NCBI RefSeq assembly: GCF_025359345.1
Contig: NZ_JANYGQ010000028.1
Coordinates: 62,001-126,000, forward strand
Reading direction: 5' to 3'
From: Mucilaginibacter sp.
Lineage (GTDB): Bacteria; Bacteroidota; Bacteroidia; Sphingobacteriales; Sphingobacteriaceae
DNA: 64,000 bases
Shown here: in pieces, positions 59,433 through 64,000 of the stretch
Layout of the letters: the number at the start of each line of letters is the position of its first letter
How positions within the stretch are numbered: the stretch's first letter is position 1
Made by a program: the position numbers and the translations under genes
Notes under the pieces: model-generated
The model's database searches: none
What the model was told of the DNA's origin: nothing
Seen by the model: the letters and a program-made list of their open reading frames with translations, nothing else

Positions 59433-61349
59433 TTATTTCAATGATGAAACTTTGGGCGGTTTAACAACCAGCACAGGTACATTAACCTTATGTCGCACCG
59501 AATTTACCGTTGTGCCGAAAATTAAGTCTTTTAAGGCCTTATGTCCATGTGAACCCATTACTATAAAATCAACTTTATTATTATTGACGAATTTGGCTAT
59601 TTCGCTGGCTGCGCTGCCGAAGCCGATATGTGGTTTGGCATGGTAGCCAAGGTCGGCTAGAGTTTTAATGTATATCTCCAGGTTATCCAAATCGCTTTGG
59701 GTTTCGTGGTCCATCACCTGGCCGCCGTAATAGCGGGCGCCAGCTGTCTCAACAACGTGTATCAGCGTATATTGCGCTCTTTTTCCGCCCTGCATTATCG
59801 CATTGCGGATGCATTCGGTATCATTATTGGAGAAATCGATGGTGACTGCTATGTTGTGATAAACAATGGGTGCCAGATCGGTAATTTTAGACGCCAGTCC
59901 GTGAGGTACGCTCGAAGGCTCGTCGTTGTGTTTGTACAATATCGGTCTAAAGAATACATACAGCAACAACAGGCCTATCCCTATTACCAATGGTGTTACC
60001 AAAGCATATATCCAAACTGCCGCTGACGGGAAATCACCTATCCAGTCACCAATTTGGTCGACTACTAATTTTGCGTTTAATGCTACTATCAAAATGGCGC
60101 TTGCCCAGGCCAACACTTTTACTTTCAGGCTGATGGCAAATTTGCCCATCCGCTTACGGTTTGACGTAAAGTGAATCAGCGGGATAACAGCAAAACCCAA
60201 TTGCAAACTCAATACCACCTGACTTAAAATTATCAGGCTGCCCAGGCCACTTTCGCCAAAATAGACAATGGTGAATACTGCCGGCACAATAGCCAGCACG
60301 CGGGTTAACAAACGGCGCAACCATGGTTCAATACGCAGATTGATATGGCCTTCCATAATTATCTGCCCGGCAAGCGTGCCGGTTATGGTTGAACTTTGAC
60401 CTGATGCGATCAGCGCAATGGCAAACAGGGTGGGTGCAATCTTTCCGAAAATGTGTTCGAGCAATTTGTACGCATCCTGTATCTCGGCAACTTTAAAGTA
60501 GCCGTTCTTAAAAAATGCAGCCGACGCCAATATTAATATAGCAGCATTTACAAAAAATGCGAGGTTAAGGGCGATAACAGTATCAAATAGGTTGAATTTG
60601 ATAGAAGATTTAATACCGGCGTCAGTCCTGTTTATTTGCCGTGTTTGCACCAGTGACGAGTGCAAATAAAGGTTGTGCGGCATAACCGTAGCACCAATTA
60701 TCCCTATGGCGATGTATAACATGCTTTGGCTGATTTTATCGCCTTTAAACAGGTTGGTTGGGATAAAGCCTTTTGCAATACCTGCAACATCGGGCCCCAC
60801 AATAAACATTTCAACCAAAAAGGCAGCGCCGATTATAAATATCATCGACATGATAAACACTTCCAGCTTGCGCATGCCCTTGTTCATCAAAAACAGCATC
60901 AACACGGTATCGGTGATAGTTAATGATACACCCCAAAGCAGCGGTAGATGGAACAGCAATTGCAAGCCGATGGCCATACCGATAATTTCCGCCAGATCGC
61001 AGGCGATGATGGCTACCTGTGCCAGAATGTATAAACAGAAATTTACAAACCTTGGATAGGCATTTTTTGAAGCCTGTGCCAAATCAAGTCCGCGCACTAT
61101 GCCCAGCCGCGCACTTAACGATTGCAGCAGCAAGGCGATAAGGTTTGACGCAAATAACACCCAGATTAATTTATATCCAAAGGCGCTGCCGCCGGCTATA
61201 TCGGTTGCCCAGTTGCCAGGATCCATATAACCTACACTTACCAGGTAGGCAGGCCCTAAAAATGCCAGCACCCTTTTCCACCCGATTTTGCTCTCCGGGT
61301 TTATAGAACTGTGTACGTTAGCTAACGAATGGCCGTCGTTATTACTCAT
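59433..61349 (-). CDS. Nramp metal transporter fused to a UspA domain
   Basis: 638 residues. Residues about 20-470 form an 11-helix Nramp transporter: SVGYMDPGNWATDIAGGSAF in TM1 (metal ligands Asp and Asn of DPGN) and VMPHNLYLHSSLV in TM6 (Met and His). It imports Mn2+ or Fe2+ with protons. After a C-terminal pair of helices, about residues 500-638 form a universal stress protein domain: NIAVTIDFSNNDTECIRNAI, HVVETAGARYYGG and the nucleotide-loop VMGSHGHKALKDLIFGTTV. The fusion suggests cytosolic control of transport. It overlaps the MntR-like regulator gene upstream by 4 bp. Confidence 0.92.
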   Translation of the reverse strand: MSNNDGHSLANVHSSINPESKIGWKRVLAFLGPAYLVSVGYMDPGNWATDIAGGSAFGYKLIWVLFASNLIALLLQSLSARLGIVRGLDLAQASKNAYPRFVNFCLYILAQVAIIACDLAEIIGMAIGLQLLFHLPLLWGVSLTITDTVLMLFLMNKGMRKLEVFIMSMIFIIGAAFLVEMFIVGPDVAGIAKGFIPTNLFKGDKISQSMLYIAIGIIGATVMPHNLYLHSSLVQTRQINRTDAGIKSSIKFNLFDTVIALNLAFFVNAAILILASAAFFKNGYFKVAEIQDAYKLLEHIFGKIAPTLFAIALIASGQSSTITGTLAGQIIMEGHINLRIEPWLRRLLTRVLAIVPAVFTIVYFGESGLGSLIILSQVVLSLQLGFAVIPLIHFTSNRKRMGKFAISLKVKVLAWASAILIVALNAKLVVDQIGDWIGDFPSAAVWIYALVTPLVIGIGLLLLYVFFRPILYKHNDEPSSVPHGLASKITDLAPIVYHNIAVTIDFSNNDTECIRNAIMQGGKRAQYTLIHVVETAGARYYGGQVMDHETQSDLDNLEIYIKTLADLGYHAKPHIGFGSAASEIAKFVNNNKVDFIVMGSHGHKALKDLIFGTTVNSVRHKVNVPVLVVKPPKVSSLK

Positions 61350-61996
61350 AAGGTTATCAATAAATTGTTAGCTACTTCACGGCTTATTTGTACCGTTTTG
61401 TTTTCCATTTGTAACACCATCGAGCGGTCGAATTCAATAATATCAGTTACACAAATTTGTTTTCCTATAGTTAACCCCTGTTTTTCCAGGTATTGCAAAA
61501 AGGCAGGGGAATGGTCGCGGACCCCGCAAATCACCCCGCCAGCATTAACATCAATTGCCGAAACTGGTTTTAAATCGTGCGTTTTAAATTTGCCATCGCA
61601 ATCTGGAATCGGGTCGCCATGCGGGTCGTATTTGGGAAAACCCATAAATTTATCCAGCCGGTCTATCAATTCATTTGACGAGATGTGCTCCATCTCTTCG
61701 GCCATTTCGTGCACTTCATCCCACTTAAAGTTTAATTTCTCTACCAAAAAGAATTCCCATAGCCGGTGCTTGCGGATAATGTTGATGGCAATTTTCTCGC
61801 CAGCAGCCGTAAGCGTAACACCCTGGTAAGGCGTATAGTTAATCAATTCCTTTTCGGCAAGCTTTTTAAGCATATCCGTTACTGACGATGCCTTGGTATT
61901 CAGCAACGCCGCCATCTGGTTTGTACTTACACTTTCGGCATTGAGCGACAGGTGATAAATGGATTTAAGGTAGTTCTCCTCGGCTAAAGTATTCAT
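61346..61996 (-). CDS. DtxR/MntR-family metal-dependent repressor
   Basis: 216 residues: N-terminal winged helix (EENYLKSIYHLSLNAESVST, then KASSVTDMLKKLAEKELINY), a metal-binding and dimerisation domain (WEFFLVEKLNFKWDEVHEMA, HISSNELIDRLDKF) and a C-terminal FeoA/SH3-like domain. The candidate metal ligands are in the EVHEMAEEMEH region. It probably represses its own operon with the Nramp-Usp transporter when Mn2+ or Fe2+ is sufficient. The 4-bp overlap couples translation. A palindromic operator candidate overlaps the presumed promoter. Confidence 0.92.
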   Translation of the reverse strand: MNTLAEENYLKSIYHLSLNAESVSTNQMAALLNTKASSVTDMLKKLAEKELINYTPYQGVTLTAAGEKIAINIIRKHRLWEFFLVEKLNFKWDEVHEMAEEMEHISSNELIDRLDKFMGFPKYDPHGDPIPDCDGKFKTHDLKPVSAIDVNAGGVICGVRDHSPAFLQYLEKQGLTIGKQICVTDIIEFDRSMVLQMENKTVQISREVANNLLITL

Positions 61997-62016
61997 TTAT
62001 ACAAATCTAATAAAAA

Positions 62017-62034
62017 ATTTAGACAAACCTAAAT
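62017..62034. promoter_or_regulatory. Candidate MntR operator overlapping a -7 box
   Basis: ATTTAG-ACAAAC-CTAAAT has perfect 6-bp arms, like DtxR-family sites. Read on the minus strand it contains TAGGTTTG (62031-62024), a perfect TAnnTTTG box for the regulator operon. A second TAGATTTG occurs at 62009-62002. Confidence 0.55.
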
Positions 62035-62109
62035 ATTTTATTAAAAAAGAATTTATTTCGGTTAAAGCTGTTTTTTTAAGAATTTTATTTTGTGAATTAA
62101 CTAAAATTA

Positions 62110-62117
62110 TATATTTG
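62110..62117 (+). promoter_or_regulatory. Candidate promoter for the Lrp-type gene, predicting a leaderless mRNA
   Basis: TATATTTG, a perfect -7 box, lies only 8 bp before the ATG at 62126. TTTG at 62089-62092 sits upstream with a 17-bp spacer. The transcript would start at or within a few bases of the start codon. Confidence 0.5.
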
Positions 62118-62125
62118 CATGTAAT

Positions 62126-62596
62126 ATGGGTACCGAATTAGATAAAACAGATCTGCAAATATTAAAGATATTGCAGGCAAACGGAAGGATAACCAACCTG
62201 CAATTGTCAAACGAGATAGGGCTGTCGCCCGCGCCAACTTTGGAGCGTGTGCGTAAGCTTGAGAATGCCGAATATATAAAGAGTTACCATGCATTGGTTG
62301 ACGAGGAGAAGCTGGGCCTGGGCATTAAAACCTTTATCCAGATATCGCTTGATTTCCACCAGAAAAACACCATCCAAACCTTTTTGGACGAGATACAAAC
62401 TATAAAAGAAATCACCGAGTGTCACCATGTAACCGGTCAGTGCGACTTTTTATTGAAGGTTTATGTGCGCGATATAAAATCGTACGAGCAACTCATTATG
62501 GAAAAAATAAGCCGCATTACAGTGGTAAAAACATTCCAAACCATGATGATTATGTCGACCAGTAAAAAGGAGCCAATAGTGCCGCTGGAGTATTAG
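62126..62596 (+). CDS. Lrp/AsnC-family regulator
   Basis: 156 residues. The N-terminal winged helix reads LDKTDLQILKILQANGRITN, then LSPAPTLERVRKLENAEYIK. The C-terminal RAM/AsnC ligand domain has GIKTFIQISLDFHQKN, VTGQCDFLLKVYVRDIKSYE and the strand MMIMSTSKKEP. Such regulators form octamers and sense amino acids. It is divergent from the mntR-like operon and stands alone. The start MGTELDKTD is the usual N-terminus and supports the chosen ATG. Confidence 0.92.
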   Translation: MGTELDKTDLQILKILQANGRITNLQLSNEIGLSPAPTLERVRKLENAEYIKSYHALVDEEKLGLGIKTFIQISLDFHQKNTIQTFLDEIQTIKEITECHHVTGQCDFLLKVYVRDIKSYEQLIMEKISRITVVKTFQTMMIMSTSKKEPIVPLEY

Positions 62597-62673
62597 CCCC
62601 CCCGGCCCCCTAAAGGGGGAGCACAAATCGAGAGATTGTCAATAACGTTCCCCCTTTAGGGGGCTAGGGGGCC
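62596..62673. repeat. Palindrome, CCCCCTAAAGGGGGA family
   Basis: GGCCCCCTAAAGGGGGAGC on the left and TTCCCCCTTTAGGGGGCTA on the right. The element begins at the last base of the Lrp stop codon, and its right arm contains the ung stop codon. It probably terminates both convergent transcripts. Confidence 0.75.
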
Positions 62674-63344
62674 ACCTGCCAGTCAATCGGCGCCTTCCCC
62701 TCTTTTTCCAATATAGCATTCACTTTTGAAAACGGTTTCGATCCAAAAAAACCGCCGTAGGCCGAAAGCGGCGATGGGTGCACAGATTTTATGATATGAT
62801 GTTTTTGGGTATCAATTAACTGTGCTTTAGCCTGGGCGTAGCTGCCCCATAAAATAAACACCAATCCTTCTTTTTCGTCGGATAGCTTTTTGATAACCGT
62901 ATCCGTAAAGTTTTCCCAGCCTTTTTTTTGATGCGAGCCGGCGGTGTTGGCCCTAACAGTTAGCGTGGCGTTGAGCAGCAGTACTCCTTGTTTGGCCCAG
63001 CCGGTTAAATCGCCGTGGTTGGGGACTTTAAAGCCGGGGATATCTGTTTCAAGTTCCTTGTAAATGTTTCGCAATGACGGTGGCGGCACAATACCTTTTT
63101 GTACCGAAAATGATAAGCCATGCGCCTGGTGTTCGCCGTGATAGGGGTCTTGTCCTAAAATAACAACTTTAACTGCATCGGGCGGAGTGGTGTTAAAAGC
63201 GTTAAAAATATCAGCGTTTTTTGGGTAAGTTCTATAACCGGCATCCCGCTCTCTTTGCAGGAATTTTTTAAGTTCGGCCATGTAGGGCTTGTCAAATTCA
63301 TCGTGTAAAAGGTTAAGCCAGCCGGGCTCAAGATTTGCTGCCAT
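62664..63344 (-). CDS. ung: Uracil-DNA glycosylase
   Basis: 226 residues, family 1 UDG. It removes uracil from DNA. Motifs: VVILGQDPYHGEHQAHGLSF with the catalytic Asp, GVLLLNATLTVRANTAGSH, VFILWGSYAQAK, and the DNA-intercalation loop SVHPSPLSAYGGFFGSKPFS with the catalytic His. All are intact. The last codons lie within the intergenic palindrome. It is convergent with the Lrp-type gene. Confidence 0.97.
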   Translation of the reverse strand: MAANLEPGWLNLLHDEFDKPYMAELKKFLQRERDAGYRTYPKNADIFNAFNTTPPDAVKVVILGQDPYHGEHQAHGLSFSVQKGIVPPPSLRNIYKELETDIPGFKVPNHGDLTGWAKQGVLLLNATLTVRANTAGSHQKKGWENFTDTVIKKLSDEKEGLVFILWGSYAQAKAQLIDTQKHHIIKSVHPSPLSAYGGFFGSKPFSKVNAILEKEGKAPIDWQVAP

Positions 63345-63420
63345 AAATATTAATATAGATGTTGCTTAAGCGTACAAATTAACGGATATTTGCGTGCTAA
63401 TTTATAGTTTACAAAATAAG

Positions 63421-63969
63421 ATGTCGAACATAGTAAGGTTAATTATTGCCTGCGGGATAATGGGTGCTGCCATAGCACTGTGTGTTTTTGGTTTTTGGGG
63501 ATGGGGAATATTGGTGTTGTTTTTAGGTGGATTTGTGCTGCTTAGCTACTTTTTTAACGAAAACATGATTATTGCGCAATGGTTTTTGCGTAAAGAGAAA
63601 TCAGAAAAAGCTGAAGAGTGGTTATTGAAAGTTACAGATTACGAAAAACAGCTGAATAAAAAGCAATGGGGTTATTATAATTTGCTGATCGGCTTAATCG
63701 AGTCGCGCAAGGCGCCTTTAAAATCTGAAAAATATTTTAAGAAGTCGTTGTCGCTGGGTATGAAAATGTCGCACAATACCGCACTGGCCAAATTGAGCCT
63801 GGCAGGCATTGCTATGGCAAAACGCAATAAGCCTGAGGCAAAACGCTACCTTGAAGAAGCAGCAAAGGATGACAAGAACAAGTTGCTTGCCGATCAGATA
63901 AAGATGATGAAAGCCCAAATGGGCCAAATGGATAAACAGGTAGTAAGAGGCGGATATCGCCAATTTTAA
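63421..63969 (+). CDS. Membrane-anchored TPR-like protein
   Basis: 182 residues from MSNIVRLIIACGIMGAAIAL; an in-frame Met 9 codons upstream is less likely. Two adjacent membrane helices (about 4-44) are followed by a cytosolic region of TPR-like helices: SEKAEEWLLKVTDYEKQLNK, GYYNLLIGLIESRKAPLKSE and ALAKLSLAGIAMAKRNKPEA. Gln/Met-rich KMMKAQMGQMDKQ ends the chain. I recognise no specific family; it probably scaffolds other proteins at the membrane. It is the last gene in the window, divergent from ung. Confidence 0.65.
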   Translation: MSNIVRLIIACGIMGAAIALCVFGFWGWGILVLFLGGFVLLSYFFNENMIIAQWFLRKEKSEKAEEWLLKVTDYEKQLNKKQWGYYNLLIGLIESRKAPLKSEKYFKKSLSLGMKMSHNTALAKLSLAGIAMAKRNKPEAKRYLEEAAKDDKNKLLADQIKMMKAQMGQMDKQVVRGGYRQF

Positions 63970-64000
63970 TAATAAGGCTAAGGAATAAAAAAATATTTAA

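Overview
The window looks like a chromosomal segment of a member of the Bacteroidota, most likely of the Sphingobacteriaceae (a Mucilaginibacter-like organism; the genus is inference). Support for the phylum comes from a type IX secretion substrate with its PorP/SprF partner, promoters of the TTTG-N19/21-TAnnTTTG type, few Shine-Dalgarno sequences, and moderate GC. No rRNA, tRNA, CRISPR array, transposase or integrase was recognised.

Layout. 1-1.4 kb: start of a DyP-type peroxidase, a small associated protein, and a decayed alpha/beta hydrolase. 1.4-5.4 kb: a UMF1-type transporter, a DUF985 cupin, a periplasmic DinB-like protein, a 43-residue ORF and a secreted YncE-like propeller. 5.8-14 kb: a co-directional sugar catabolic run of GH20 hexosaminidase, NagA, NagB, uronate isomerase, KDG kinase, KDPG aldolase and a hexuronate-type MFS transporter. 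It ends in a truncated zinc alcohol dehydrogenase. Together these handle the amino-sugar and uronate halves of a glycan, but the reductase and dehydratase that link uronate isomerase to KDG are absent from the window. 14-22 kb: hydrolase, CDGSH protein, CHAP-domain protein, a TesA/YbbA/YbbP-like locus and an acetylxylan-esterase-like enzyme. 22.1-24.7 kb: an AT-rich island bounded by a direct repeat of the 3' end of a GNAT gene; it carries a decayed C39-like gene and a TPR-thioredoxin protein. 24.7-33.4 kb: GNAT, a PLP decarboxylase divergent from a MocR regulator, a DinB protein, a heterodimeric ABC exporter, and a Nudix-fold regulator with a degenerate Nudix box.

33.5-43.7 kb: a 2970-residue secreted protein with five seven-bladed YVTN propellers, each apparently inserted into a PKD-like domain. 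It ends in two MBG domains and a type B (CHU_C) sorting domain, and is followed by porP/sprF. 43.8-64 kb: mostly housekeeping genes (rpoN, mscL, rpmH-rnpA-yidD, tsaB, priA, pcm, smpB, ung), with lipoproteins, outer-membrane proteins, an Nramp-Usp fusion under an MntR-like regulator, and a GxxExxY gene bracketed by inverted repeats.

Intergenic DNA is unusually rich in long imperfect palindromes made of short repeated words. I count about a dozen, falling into several word families. The GxxExxY unit has ends of the same style. The nested-propeller adhesin and the inverted-repeat GxxExxY cassette are the two most interesting objects here.
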